DNA from: Acephala macrosclerotiorum
Taxonomy: Eukaryota > Ascomycota > Leotiomycetes > Helotiales > Mollisiaceae
DNA: 64,000 nucleotides
Direction of reading: 5' to 3'
Assembly (NCBI GenBank): GCA_014904845.1
Contig: MU119401.1
Coordinates: forward strand, 38,328-102,327
The translations under genes and the position numbers were made by a program. Positions 45,847 to 55,882 of the stretch are shown piece after piece (the first letter of the stretch is position 1; each line of letters opens with the position of its first letter). Below the pieces are notes generated by a model. It had not been told where the DNA came from, searched no databases, and was given only the letters and a program-made list of their open reading frames with translations.

Positions 45847-46650
45847 ATGTCGACCCCATCGGAGATAGCTAAAGTCACCGTCGACAAAATACTGCTTTTC
45901 GGTGACTCGATCACCGAAATGAGCTATAACCAAGAATTTGGCTTCAATCTTGCACCGGCACTCCAACACGAGTACTTCCGCAAACTCCAAGTCGTGGCTC
46001 GTGGCTATGGTGGCTATACTACCGAACACGGGCGTTACATCGTTGGGCCGACCCTGGATGCAGAGGAAGCTGGCGGAAGCATGATCAGGCTTATGACTAT
46101 CTTCTTTGGCACGAACGATGCCAGTATTGGTGCGGTGGCGCTGGAGCGCTTTATTATGAATCTTACATTCATTGCCAAAATGACAGTTGGGCGCCAAATC
46201 CCTCTCATCATCGTAGGCCCGGCGCCAGTCAACGAGTACGCGGACGTCCCGGACAAGTTTACGATAAGAAATCTGGAGTACTCCAACGCAGCCTCCAAGG
46301 TTGCAAGTGAGCTGGGAGTGCCTTTCATCGATCTTTGGCATGCGTTTCTAGAGTCCAAGGGCTGGGTAAAGGGGGGTCCTATTCCTGGCAAAAGGCGAGA
46401 CAAGAGTGGGGAGACCTTGGACGATTTACTCAGCGACGGTGTGCATTTTACGGGCAAAGGGTACAAGCTTTGGTACGATCTTTTGCTTCAGACCATCAGA
46501 GATAGATATCCGGAGTTGAGGACTGAGAATTTGCCGACCACTCTCCCACACATCTTTGATGTCAATAATTCGGACTTGCCTGGCAGTCTGTGGCAGGATG
46601 TGAAGGCGGAAAAGCTTGAAGCGGGCACAGAGATCAAATCAGAGCCATGA
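45847..46650 (+). CDS. SGNH/GDSL esterase, IAH1-like
   Basis: Single-exon 267-aa hydrolase. Block I FGDSIT gives nucleophile Ser21; block II has RGYGGYTTEHGRY where family members usually read RGxSGYNT; block III FFGTNDA gives the oxyanion Asn; block V SDGVHFTGKGY gives Asp and His. No signal peptide, so it should be cytosolic. The nearest named relatives are isoamyl-acetate-hydrolysing esterases, which cut short acyl esters. It lies upstream of the carbohydrate cluster on the same strand as its regulator; removal of O-acetyl groups from imported sugars is a possible role, but only by position. Confidence 0.82.
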   Translation: MSTPSEIAKVTVDKILLFGDSITEMSYNQEFGFNLAPALQHEYFRKLQVVARGYGGYTTEHGRYIVGPTLDAEEAGGSMIRLMTIFFGTNDASIGAVALERFIMNLTFIAKMTVGRQIPLIIVGPAPVNEYADVPDKFTIRNLEYSNAASKVASELGVPFIDLWHAFLESKGWVKGGPIPGKRRDKSGETLDDLLSDGVHFTGKGYKLWYDLLLQTIRDRYPELRTENLPTTLPHIFDVNNSDLPGSLWQDVKAEKLEAGTEIKSEP

Positions 46651-47159
46651 AATAGTTCTCATATGCAGCTCTGGATTATTATTGAGCAGGGCTAGATTAT
46701 TGATATTACATTCTTTCTGATCTCTCAAGCTCAGTCGTCCAATATCCCCCTCATGAGATTTGCACGGAAGACAACACTGCCCCACTGAACAATACATGCA
46801 ACGGAAAGGCGGGGTGGGGATACTGAGTACAGTTACGGGGTTCGCCAGCTTACTCATCCATTTCCGCTTGATCGAGGAATCGCCGAACTTTCCCCTGTCG
46901 TTCCTCGTTAAAAAGCGGGGTGCGGGGGAACAGCACCGCGGCACCTCATTTTCTCTCCTTTTATCACGAGTCCCACTCTTTTCCTACGTTACTCGCTCTG
47001 TGAAGCCCAAGCCCACCTTTAATATATCCTCCTCATATCTCCTCATATCTCTATTAATCGACCAGCCTCTGCTGCACCTGCATCGCGTCCTGGCTTTCTA
47101 TTGCTCCAGCGCCAACCTTACCGAGCTTGACTGCGTCTTGCTCCAAAGCTCCTCTCATA
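46651..47159. promoter_or_regulatory. promoter of the sugar-cluster regulator
   Basis: Contains four SYGGRG-type sequences, the consensus for the carbon-repression factor CreA: GCGGGG at 46809, GTGGGG at 46814, GCGGGG at 46915 and GCGGGG at 46922. They occur as two close pairs, the arrangement CreA prefers. Glucose repression of the cluster is inferred. Confidence 0.4.
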
Positions 47160-48659
47160 ATGCCGAAGCCTGCATGTGACTGCTGCAATATCAGAAAGGT
47201 CAAATGCCATGGCGACTATCCGTGCGCTCGTTGCGTCGACAACGGCCTCACGTGTACCTTCCTGAGACGGCGACGGAAGAGCGGACCTCGCAATATTCGA
47301 CAAGGGTCCATGCTCAGGATATGGATGGAGCAAACCGAATCAGCACGTCTTGCCATGGAGGAACCACACTCCATCGAACCCTCTATGCCTGGACCGGTTC
47401 CGGTCCTCCATCGAATTCCACTCACTCTTCTAAGCATTGCTTTGCGAACGTATGGAGAGAAACTATATGGCATATGGCCACTGCTCAATGCTGAGAATCT
47501 TATCCATCAACTCGAGGATGACCCGAACAACCCCGAGATCTACGCGCTTGCCACTGCACTTGCTGGAGCCACCTTATCGAATCTAAATGAAGTTATAGTT
47601 CACGAATCGCTCTTGGAACCTCTGGTAGCGGAGTCGTTTATCACGGAGTCCAAAAGGGTCCGCTCAACATTTGACTATATGGAGTCGATCACACTCAACA
47701 CAACTCTCACATCGTACTTCCTGCACATTTTCTACGGCCGACAGCCATCGCGTACGCAAACAGCCATTTTCTACATTCGAGAAGCGATCACATTTGCACA
47801 GCTATTCGGTATGCATATTGAGGACACTTATTTGCGGTACCTCATCAAAGACCAACAAGTTATGCGAAAACTATACTTCTTGCTTTTCATGACTGAGCGA
47901 TACCTCTGCATCAACGATGGCCTTCCCACTGTTCTTGAGTCCATCAGCCTGCCCATTACCGAGGACGAAGAAATTCCTGAGGCGGTCTCAGGATTTCTCA
48001 GTCTCGTCACGCTATTTAGCACTCCTGGAACGGATTTCTTTAGCAAATGGACCCCACACAGCTCAAACGTCTCAATCAACAGGGAACGCCTGTTGTTGAT
48101 ACAGTATGCCTTACAGCGACCTTTGGAGAATCCCGATTGTTCCAACGACATACAAAAAGTTGATATCGTCGTTTCTCAACACTGGATGAGGGCGTTGGCT
48201 TGGAAGCTGTCAATACAGTTGGGCTATGTGATGCTGAACAGCAAAAGAGAAATGAACATCACGTACCCTTTGGAAATCGCCCAAGATGTGCTTAGTGAGG
48301 TGTTCAAATTTTCACCTGAAGCTTTTGAGGTACATGGGCCGGGAATGGAGGTAAAGATGTATGAAATTGCCAATGTTCTAGCCGATTCTATTCAGTGCAA
48401 GCCAGAAGAACAGTCTTCCCTGTTGGTTGGACCTAGGGAAACGCTTCAATGTCTGGCTGGGATATTGTTCTCCTTTCAAGTCAGCAACCCAGACTTGAGG
48501 CATAAGCTGTCAGCGAAACTTGATGTGATTCTTGGGGGATCTATGCTCTCGCGCGGTATCGATGTGGCCGAGGAGGTCAATGAATCCGAATACGGTATGA
48601 ATGGATTCTCACCGAGCTCGTTTTTGCCAGTGCTTGACGATTTTCCAATAATTCCATGA
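47160..48659 (+). CDS. Zn2Cys6 transcription factor, sugar cluster
   Basis: Intronless; 499 aa from MPKPACDCC at 47160, or 510 aa from an ATG at 47127. The zinc cluster CDCCNIRKVKC-HGDYPCARCVDNGLTC starts within five residues of the Met, followed by basic RRRRKSGPR, a layout shared with fungal sugar regulators such as AmyR and maltose activators. The remaining part fits the regulator middle domain (FYIREAITFAQLFGMH). It sits between the esterase and the sugar transporter, so I infer control of the cluster. Confidence 0.85.
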   Translation: MPKPACDCCNIRKVKCHGDYPCARCVDNGLTCTFLRRRRKSGPRNIRQGSMLRIWMEQTESARLAMEEPHSIEPSMPGPVPVLHRIPLTLLSIALRTYGEKLYGIWPLLNAENLIHQLEDDPNNPEIYALATALAGATLSNLNEVIVHESLLEPLVAESFITESKRVRSTFDYMESITLNTTLTSYFLHIFYGRQPSRTQTAIFYIREAITFAQLFGMHIEDTYLRYLIKDQQVMRKLYFLLFMTERYLCINDGLPTVLESISLPITEDEEIPEAVSGFLSLVTLFSTPGTDFFSKWTPHSSNVSINRERLLLIQYALQRPLENPDCSNDIQKVDIVVSQHWMRALAWKLSIQLGYVMLNSKREMNITYPLEIAQDVLSEVFKFSPEAFEVHGPGMEVKMYEIANVLADSIQCKPEEQSSLLVGPRETLQCLAGILFSFQVSNPDLRHKLSAKLDVILGGSMLSRGIDVAEEVNESEYGMNGFSPSSFLPVLDDFPIIP

Positions 48660-48876
48660 CTATCCACTCTTGGATTGTCGTATATAGATATGTATGATTA
48701 TGAGGCACTACGAAGTTATCTTTTCGATGTCAACTTCATTCTTCGGAGTGTGAGTTGGAGTAATGAAATGCATAGATTTATTTCGTTACTGTGGAGTTTC
48801 AGCGCAGAACCGCGGGGAAAAGATCAACAAAAATATATCCGTTCCGACGACCCACGAGCAGCCAATCCAGAAAACC

Positions 48877-51015
48877 TTAAACTGCAGGGACGACATCATC
48901 AGCATCCTCAATGACATATTTTTTAAACTTTCTCGCCGGCACCTTGCGCTCAAATAAAATGTCCAGCTCCTCATAGGTCCGTCCCTTAGTCTCTGGAAGG
49001 CGGAAGAAGCACCAAATCAGAGAAAACACAGAGATCCCTCCGTACAAGAACTCGATCTTAGCACCTGCATTGGCTGCACCGGGGTTCAGCAAGTAAGGCC
49101 CAACGACAGAAGTAGCGAGACCAGTAATGGCGTCAATCATGGTTGCAAGAGCAATGGTCTTGGATCGAAGTTTGGTCGATGGTGTTTCGCAGACCACAAC
49201 TATTTAGGATCTCAGAGTTAGAATGGCTTCTTCTAAGGTGAATTAAGAGTATTTGAACTCGATTCAGAAATTGTGCGGCTTCACTAGAAGGTGAACGAAT
49301 TCTCGCAACTTCTGAAGCAGTACGGAACAAGAAAAGAACTGAGAAGACGAACCGTAACTAAGTGGACCAAGAGTCATCTGCCAAACGAACTGCAGCACGA
49401 TGAGCAGCGTAGCCTGGGCCCACGCATAGTTCTGATTTGCGGAATAGTCTTTTGCAAGACACATAAAGGCGACAATGAAGAGTATCGTCACGACGGTTGA
49501 AAGTCCGAAGATGTAGCAAGACCGACGACCGAAATAAATCAATGGAATGGCAGAGCACAACGTCCCCACAAATCCCATTCCGTTGAGACCAACGCCCATA
49601 TCAAACGCATGCTCACCGCTGAGGCCGACCTGCTCAAAGAGATATGTTGCGAATCCTACCGGGTTGCCCGAGAAGTTCTGAATCACGAAGAGCAGGATGC
49701 AGATTTCCATACGGCGACGGTTATCACCTTTCCAGCAGTCCGCATATGTGGTACCGACTTCAATCTCGTGCTCCAGCATGTCGGTTTGTACCATCATTGC
49801 CAGGGTCTCTCGTGTGTTGATGCGTTCATCAGGCTCCGAAAGTCTCTCGAGTGCCTGTTCCGCAGCTTCCATCCTATTCTGTCGAATCAACCACCATGGA
49901 CTTTCAGGAGCGAAGGGAAGGCCGCAGAGAAGGATGACGGGCCAGATCCACTGAAGGGCGAACGGAATCCTATAGGCCCATTGACTGTGAAGCTTCAGGG
50001 TCAGCATTGCTCAATAAAAGCAGAAATGGAGAAGTGTTAAGCGAGGTTGCATGAGCTCTACTGCGAAATTACACCGCCAAAGGAAGTATTCAGAGTAGAT
50101 CTCGGAGTAGAGCTCGTGAATCCGCTCAGAATAGGAAAGGAATGACTCTGGGAAGTACGAACTCGAGACGATTAATGAAAGCACGTGTAACGCCCGTCTG
50201 AATGAACTGGCCCATGACGTAGCATAGGTTAACTGTAAATTTCAGAGTCAGCATTGCTTAATAAAACTAGAAACGGGGTTCTAAGCGAGGTTTCTCATAT
50301 GGAGTCCTTCGTAGCGAGTAGAACCAAGAAATGGATATCTATGAAATATACATACTATAACCCGTCAGGAAGCCTCGCAGACCGAGTGGGAGGACCTCTG
50401 AGGCATAGGTAGTCGCAATAACGCAGTAACCACCCCAGACGACTCCTGAGAGATATTGAGATGCTGTGAGGACACCAATCGTGGAGGCGAAGAATTGCAT
50501 GAAGGTGAGGATGGCAGTGAGAATAAGACAGACGGCGAAAGTCTTCTTTCGACCGTAAATCTCCATTGGGTATGAGACGAGGAATGCTCCAAAAATCTGT
50601 CCGACCAGGGAGCCCATGGACATTGCTACTTGCTTTAAAAATGTCAGCGTTGGTCCTTTGCTCAAAGAAATAGAAATGTTACCCAAGCGGCGGGGATCTG
50701 ATAGCCGTGACCCTCATAGAAAATACCAAAATGGTCTTGAAAAGCCGGAAGGGCGTAAAAGTTACCCATGATCTCGATATCGTAGGCGCGCATGATTATA
50801 GAGAGAGAGATGAACATGGACCAGAAGGCACCTCGTCGGTAGAGCTTCATGGCTTCCCAAGTTCTCATCTTATGCTCGGTCGCAGTGCCTCTCTTGGCCA
50901 TGCCTCTGTTTAGCTCATCGAGCTTCCCTTTGGCCGCTGCTTCGCGAAGCTCTTCCTCCACGTCCACATTGGAGGCGACGTTCTCGACCATGGCGGTTTC
51001 TGTGGCTTTCTCCAT
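48877..51015 (-). CDS. sugar:H+ symporter, alpha-glucoside permease family
   Basis: 544-aa MFS transporter; exons 51015-50683, 50632-50356, 50232-50163, 49984-49353 and 49199-48877, all in phase. Family marks: IYGRKKTF after span 2, GGYCVIATTYASEVLPLGLRG, then after splicing GYINLCYVMGQ and RLDQWAYRIPFALQW, PESPWWL, GPLSYVVVCETPS, and PETKGRTYEELD near the C terminus. It groups with maltose/alpha-glucoside permeases and should import a small sugar or oligosaccharide with protons across the plasma membrane. It is divergent from the GH95 gene. Three of its four introns are introner-like and unusually long (123-178 nt). Confidence 0.9.
49200..49352 (-). repeat. introner-like intron (transporter intron 4)
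   Basis: 153 nt, donor GTTCGTCTTCTCAG, 3' end CTAACTCTGAGATCCTAAATAG. The donor resembles that of intron 3 (GTTCGTACTTCCCAG) and the 3' end resembles the PKS/MFS group. Confidence 0.6.
49985..50162 (-). repeat. introner-like intron (transporter intron 3)
   Basis: 178 nt. The last 60 nt (AACCTCGCTTA ... TTTATTGAGCAATGCTGAC ... TTCACAG) match intron 2 of the same gene almost base for base. The donor GTTCGT is chosen because only it restores the conserved RLDQWAYR. Confidence 0.7.
50233..50355 (-). repeat. introner-like intron (transporter intron 2)
   Basis: 123 nt, donor GTATGT. Its 3' 60 nt (AACCTCGCTTAGAACCCCG ... TTTATTAAGCAATGCTGAC ... TTTACAG) match intron 3. Confidence 0.7.
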
Positions 51016-51670
51016 CTTCGATAGCTTTGCGATGTAAGAAGTGGGATGTGCTGATGTGCTGATGTGCTGCGGTCAATTTAGAACTGGGAGATATATAACT
51101 GTAGGTTGCCAGCATCTGGATTGTCTAGGGTGAGAACCGTCCCACAGCAATGTTACTATGCCCCCGCAAGAATCCCGATGTGTCTTCGAATGCGTTGACC
51201 TCTGCCGAGAATTTGCGCGCGTGGTGCTCTCATCGCTGTGCTCCGCTGTACACCATGAAGTGGGAATCTCATATCTCTGGAGCGACCAATACGAAGCGGT
51301 CTGTTGCGTACCTAGCTATCCCCCTCTTTCCCCAGCTTTTGCGCTGCTCGGGTAGGTTAACCGTCCTTAATTGCGCTGATCTTGAACCCCTGGCCACGCC
51401 TGCCCGAGAATCTCACCGACCCGTGTTTAGAGCCGACGTGACCGTGAATAGATATATCGCCGCCATTTGTGTCACGAGGCTTCGGCAACCCTTTTGTCGA
51501 GACAGGATTTTGCCCGCTAGGCAAATGTGATCGCAAAGGGAAAACTTATGTACCGAGGAAGGACGCCCCGCCCCGCGTTGAATCTTGTTTTGGGCGCCGC
51601 GAAAATCCCCAGTCGCAGAATCCCAACTGCCCCTTCGCTGCGGCATAGAGTTTCGATAACTTGGACAGTC
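51016..51670. promoter_or_regulatory. divergent promoter, transporter and GH95 gene
   Basis: About 650 bp. It contains several CreA-type SYGGRG sequences on the minus strand, for example in GCCCCCGC near 51160 and GCCCCGCCCCGC near 51569. Divergent sharing suggests joint induction of uptake and hydrolysis. Confidence 0.4.
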
Positions 51671-53989
51671 ATGACCGAAGCACTGTGGTACAATACGCCG
51701 GCCAAGGCATGGGGTATGGGGTTTCCAATCGGGAATGGCAGAATTGGCGCCGTTGTGCTGTCGGAAATCGGCAAGGAAACTTGGAGCTTCAACGAGATAA
51801 CTTTTTGGTCGGGCCAGCCTGAGCTATCACCCAAGGTTTATGGTGGCAAAGCTGCAATCAAGAAAATCCAAGCCCGATATCTTGGCAATGACTTCGTGGG
51901 TGGGAAGCTGCTGGCGGAGCAGTATTTGCAACCCCCAAAGAAGAATTACGGCACAAATCTGACCGTTGCCAAAATACATCTGGAATTCGATCACCCATCA
52001 GCCGCACCTAGTAACTTCAGACGAGAACTGAATCTGGACAAAGCTGTTGCAAGTGCTCAATATGTTCTTGGCGGCCATAACTACCGTCGAGAGACATTTA
52101 TTTCCCATCGGCAACAAATCCTTGTGTCCCAAATCAGCACCGACTCAACCGAAGGTCTATCACTCACCCTCTCGATTTCGAGTGAGAATCCTGATTTCAT
52201 CGTGACGAGTATGGGAGATGCTCTTGGATTTCAGGCTCATGCACTTGAACGTGCTCACAGCGATGGAAAATGCGGGGTACGAGGTCGAGGGATTGTCAAA
52301 ATCAGCGCGCCTGGGGGGTCAATACAGGTCAACAATGGAAGGTTGGTCGTGAAGAACGCCAAATTTACCCTCGTTTTCTTGGCGTTCAACACCGATTTCA
52401 GACAGACCAACAACGACTGGATGTCACTGGCTTTGGCACAGCTCAAAGGTGCACAGTCACGTACCTACGAACAGCTCAAAACAGATCACATGAAAGACCA
52501 CCAGAGTCTGTACCGTAGAGTCAGCATCAATCTTGGAGGCAATGAAAGCGCAGCATTACCTACGAATGAGAGGCAATCTAGGTTCAATGAATCTGGGTTT
52601 GATGACCCAAGCCTTTTCGCTTTGTATTTCCAATACGGACGGTATCTTACGATCTCAGGCACGCGTGCCGACTCCCTTTTGCCTCTTCACTTGCAAGGAC
52701 TGTGGAATGACGGCGAAGCAAGTAAGATGAACTGGAGCTGCGACTACCACCTGGATATCAACACCCAGATGAACTACTTCCCCACAGGGATGGCGAGTCT
52801 TAGTGAGTGTCACACCCCTCTCATTAATTATATTGAGACCCTAGCCCGAGATGGGGAGACAACAGCAGAACAGTTTTACGGCAGTCCAGGATGGGTTGCG
52901 CACGTGTTCTCAAATGTATGGGGATTCACAGACCCTGGGTGGGAGGTTAGCTGGGGTCTGAATGTTACTGGAGGTTTATGGATTGCCTCGCACATGATCG
53001 AACATTTCGAGTATACGCAAGATAAAACGTTCTTGGCAGAAAAAGCTTTCCCGACCCTAAAAAAGTCAGCGGAGTTCTACTTGGACTACATGACCGTTGA
53101 GCCGATCAGCGGCCACCTCGTTACAGGGCCATCCGTGTCGCCCGAGAACAGCTTCTTCACAGGAGATGTTAAAGATGGCGAGCAGCAGCTCTGCCTTGCT
53201 CCCACAGTGGATACAATTCTCATCCGTGATCTTTTCAACTTCCTGATCAACGCTGGAAGTCAGCTCAATACGGACGCTGAATTTTGCTCTCGGCTGAAGG
53301 ATGCTCTCCCAAAGCTTCCTCCCCTCAAGATCGGGAAGAAGGGACAGCTGCAAGAGTGGCTCGAAGACTACGAAGAGTCCCAGCCCGATCACCGCCATCT
53401 TTCTCATACAATTGCTTTGTGCAGAAGTGACCAGATCACGCCTCGTCATTCTCCGGCGCTCGCAGAGTCAGTTAGAGTAACCCTCGCGAACCGGCAAGCT
53501 CGCGCAGATCTGGAAGACATTGAGTTCACCGCTGCGTTGTTCGGACTCAATTTCGCACGTCTCAATGATGGCGAGAGTGCCCTCGAGCATGTTGGCCATT
53601 TGATTGGGGAGCTTTGTTTCGAGAATTTGCTTTCGTACTCTAAAGCTGGAGTTGCCGGGGCTGAGAACAGCATCTTTGTCATTGATGGTAACTTTGGGGG
53701 CGCAGCGGTGGTCGGTGAGATGCTCCTGAGAAGCAGCAACAGCGAGGTAGATCTGCTTCCTGCTCTACCCTCGAAGTGGCATTCTGGTTTTGTTCAAGGA
53801 CTTCGTGCGAGAGGCAATGTGGAATTTGATATCGAGTGGAAAGATGGAAATTTAACCGTGGTGACGTTGAGGGCTTTCTCACCAGGCCGTGTGACGTTAT
53901 ACTACAAAAACCATCGGATCGACTTATCGTTTGATAGTTTGGAGGTTATTCGGTTGAGCAATTCTCTGGAGTTACTCTCAAAAGCATAA
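51671..53989 (+). CDS. GH95 alpha-L-fucosidase (or alpha-L-galactosidase)
   Basis: 772 aa from MTEALWYNTPAKAWGMGFP at 51671; an in-frame ATG at 51527 would add 48 residues without family similarity. GH95 marks: PIGNGRIGAVV at the N terminus, HLQGLWND, HLDINTQMNYFP (Asp362, Asn364), GWVAHVFSNVWG, PSVSPEN (Glu492, the predicted general acid) and DGNFGGAAVV (Asp672). The family inverts terminal alpha-1,2-L-fucosides, and some members act on L-galactosides. In the bifidobacterial reference enzyme an Asn-x-Asn pair contributes to catalysis; here the first position is Asp362. There is no signal peptide with either start, so it should act on imported oligosaccharides. Divergent from the transporter. 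Confidence 0.9.
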   Translation: MTEALWYNTPAKAWGMGFPIGNGRIGAVVLSEIGKETWSFNEITFWSGQPELSPKVYGGKAAIKKIQARYLGNDFVGGKLLAEQYLQPPKKNYGTNLTVAKIHLEFDHPSAAPSNFRRELNLDKAVASAQYVLGGHNYRRETFISHRQQILVSQISTDSTEGLSLTLSISSENPDFIVTSMGDALGFQAHALERAHSDGKCGVRGRGIVKISAPGGSIQVNNGRLVVKNAKFTLVFLAFNTDFRQTNNDWMSLALAQLKGAQSRTYEQLKTDHMKDHQSLYRRVSINLGGNESAALPTNERQSRFNESGFDDPSLFALYFQYGRYLTISGTRADSLLPLHLQGLWNDGEASKMNWSCDYHLDINTQMNYFPTGMASLSECHTPLINYIETLARDGETTAEQFYGSPGWVAHVFSNVWGFTDPGWEVSWGLNVTGGLWIASHMIEHFEYTQDKTFLAEKAFPTLKKSAEFYLDYMTVEPISGHLVTGPSVSPENSFFTGDVKDGEQQLCLAPTVDTILIRDLFNFLINAGSQLNTDAEFCSRLKDALPKLPPLKIGKKGQLQEWLEDYEESQPDHRHLSHTIALCRSDQITPRHSPALAESVRVTLANRQARADLEDIEFTAALFGLNFARLNDGESALEHVGHLIGELCFENLLSYSKAGVAGAENSIFVIDGNFGGAAVVGEMLLRSSNSEVDLLPALPSKWHSGFVQGLRARGNVEFDIEWKDGNLTVVTLRAFSPGRVTLYYKNHRIDLSFDSLEVIRLSNSLELLSKA

Positions 53990-54064
53990 TCCAAGAAGCG
54001 AACTTTGACATTGGTAGAGGGTATGCCTAAATCTGAACTATCTAAATTCCCTTACTTTGAGAAA

Positions 54065-55882
54065 CTATCCTATGCGTTGCAAGTGCAATAGTTGAGACTC
54101 ATATTCGCCAAGATAAGCCGTGAATGTCCCTGACACCCCAGTCGAGTTCCCATCCCAGATGTCGGTAAATGCCCAACTCCAACCCGAAATTCCCAAGTCA
54201 CTCAACGAGACCGTCACGGCTTGAACTCCCGTTAAAGACGTACCAAATCCAGCAGCGCCCTCGTCAGGCCCATAATTAGCCAAAATGACATAAGCTTCAT
54301 TTGCCTCGCTAGGACCGGCAATCCAAGCTTGCAGCTGTTGAGCTAGATTGTTGCCACTTTCAGGATTTCGAGGTTGCATTGGGTATTGAGCAGAGAACTT
54401 GGCAACAGCAGCCGATTGCGAACTTGTCAGCAAGTGTAATCCCAAAGCATCGAGCTGTGTAAGGTCAGAGCCGATAATTAGATTGGCGGCAGCTCCAAGC
54501 CAGTGGTTCATGATGGTGATTCTTTGAGTGTTGCTAACCCCAGTAACATTCGCTGAGTTTCCAACGAAAAGATTGTCCATGTCAGGGTAAATCGTAATGG
54601 CCACGTTCCGTTGTTTTTGCAACGAGATGTATTGCCGGTAGTTGTCAATCGCACGTTGAACTTCTTGCCAAGCAACAAAAGTATCTTGTCCATAGTTATC
54701 GATATCCTGATCAGTCCTCATTGACTCAGCAAATTGACTCCAGAGAGGAAGGTAAGTCTCGTTGCGGCAAAGTTTCCAAGAGAGATCCAATCGAATCTGT
54801 CGCCCGGACTGCTTTATGGCGTTATGGAAAGCTCCCACAGCCGCGCTGTTGTTGCAGACGAGGTTTGCTCCGTTATAAGGACTGCCAGGAGTGACAAAGT
54901 CCAGCTTGATCATGTCCACGCCCCAGGAAGCCCATAGGTCAATCAAAGAGTTGTGCCACTGTTGAACACCATCTTTTGAGAAGTCCCAGTCACAATAGGC
55001 CAGACCATCGTTATTTCCAATCAGAACATCGCCAATTCGAATGTCTGTGCCCTTGATTGTTTTATTGGCAGCACTGCAGGGAACACCCGGGATGACGTAG
55101 ACACCCATCTTGAGGCCAATGCCGTGGAGGTATTCTCCAAGCTCAACCAAATCGAACAACGCAGCGTTGTACTGAATTCTCCCATATTCATCAGCAACGT
55201 TTGTAGACCAACCGGCATCCAAACTGCAGAGATCATAGCCCATTTGTTGAAATTCAGGTCGAGCTAGAACCGTGCATTGGTTGATAACATTACTCTGGTT
55301 GAAGATCTGCCAACTGGGAGTAGTGGCAGGAGTAGCTTGGATACCCCAAGAATTCCATCCTCTCGCGGGGCCAGTGAAGCCGTTGGCGGTCGGTCCGGTT
55401 TTTAAAACCTGCAAAGGTCCTGAATTGGCACTTGGCTGCGGATAACATCCATTGATAACGGTATCGGTGCGATCCTGAACGCAGAAACCAGGTCCTTTTG
55501 TCGTTATAGTCCCGGCTGATGAGTAGCAGCCCGCCCCCGCAGCCATCCAGAACCATTGGCCATCATCTGTTTCCCAAGTTCCAGTGGTCCAGCCATCCAG
55601 AAGACAGAAATCAAGAATGTCCTGGAAAGCACTCGTGTAATCGTTATCGTTGCCATTGAACGGTTCTTGTTGCATATAAAGGTTTCCGGCTGCGTCTTGG
55701 CAGTATTCTTGACTTGTATTCGTGGCAAATTGACTGATGCAGTTTTGAACTGTCTGCATGCATTCGGTCGTAAAATACACAGATCCAGGGGGGTAGGTTG
55801 CTCCACCACATTGCCATTGGGCGGCGGCGTTGAGAGCCATCAACAAAACGACAACAAGGGTCAAAGCCATTCTTTGCTTCAT
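54065..55882 (-). CDS. secreted GH27 alpha-galactosidase with Cys-rich N-terminal extension
   Basis: 605 aa from MKQRMALTLVV at 55882, chosen because it opens with a clean signal peptide ending near AAAQ; the frame runs open further upstream to 56131 but without such features. After about 150 residues with eight cysteines (residues 25-146), the clan GH-D barrel starts at ARGWNSWG. Nucleophile Asp328 lies in DMIKLDFVTPG, and the acid/base region RTDQDIDNYG has Asp393. A C-terminal beta domain ends the protein. It should remove terminal alpha-D-galactose outside the cell. Convergent with the GH95 gene, 75 bp apart. The extension may be a binding module; I do not recognise it. Confidence 0.9.
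   Translation of the reverse strand: MKQRMALTLVVVLLMALNAAAQWQCGGATYPPGSVYFTTECMQTVQNCISQFATNTSQEYCQDAAGNLYMQQEPFNGNDNDYTSAFQDILDFCLLDGWTTGTWETDDGQWFWMAAGAGCYSSAGTITTKGPGFCVQDRTDTVINGCYPQPSANSGPLQVLKTGPTANGFTGPARGWNSWGIQATPATTPSWQIFNQSNVINQCTVLARPEFQQMGYDLCSLDAGWSTNVADEYGRIQYNAALFDLVELGEYLHGIGLKMGVYVIPGVPCSAANKTIKGTDIRIGDVLIGNNDGLAYCDWDFSKDGVQQWHNSLIDLWASWGVDMIKLDFVTPGSPYNGANLVCNNSAAVGAFHNAIKQSGRQIRLDLSWKLCRNETYLPLWSQFAESMRTDQDIDNYGQDTFVAWQEVQRAIDNYRQYISLQKQRNVAITIYPDMDNLFVGNSANVTGVSNTQRITIMNHWLGAAANLIIGSDLTQLDALGLHLLTSSQSAAVAKFSAQYPMQPRNPESGNNLAQQLQAWIAGPSEANEAYVILANYGPDEGAAGFGTSLTGVQAVTVSLSDLGISGWSWAFTDIWDGNSTGVSGTFTAYLGEYESQLLHLQRIG

Noticed and set aside
51527..51670. N-terminal extension of the GH95 frame
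   Set aside because: The 48 residues lack signal-peptide or family features; the GH95 domain starts right after the Met at 51671.
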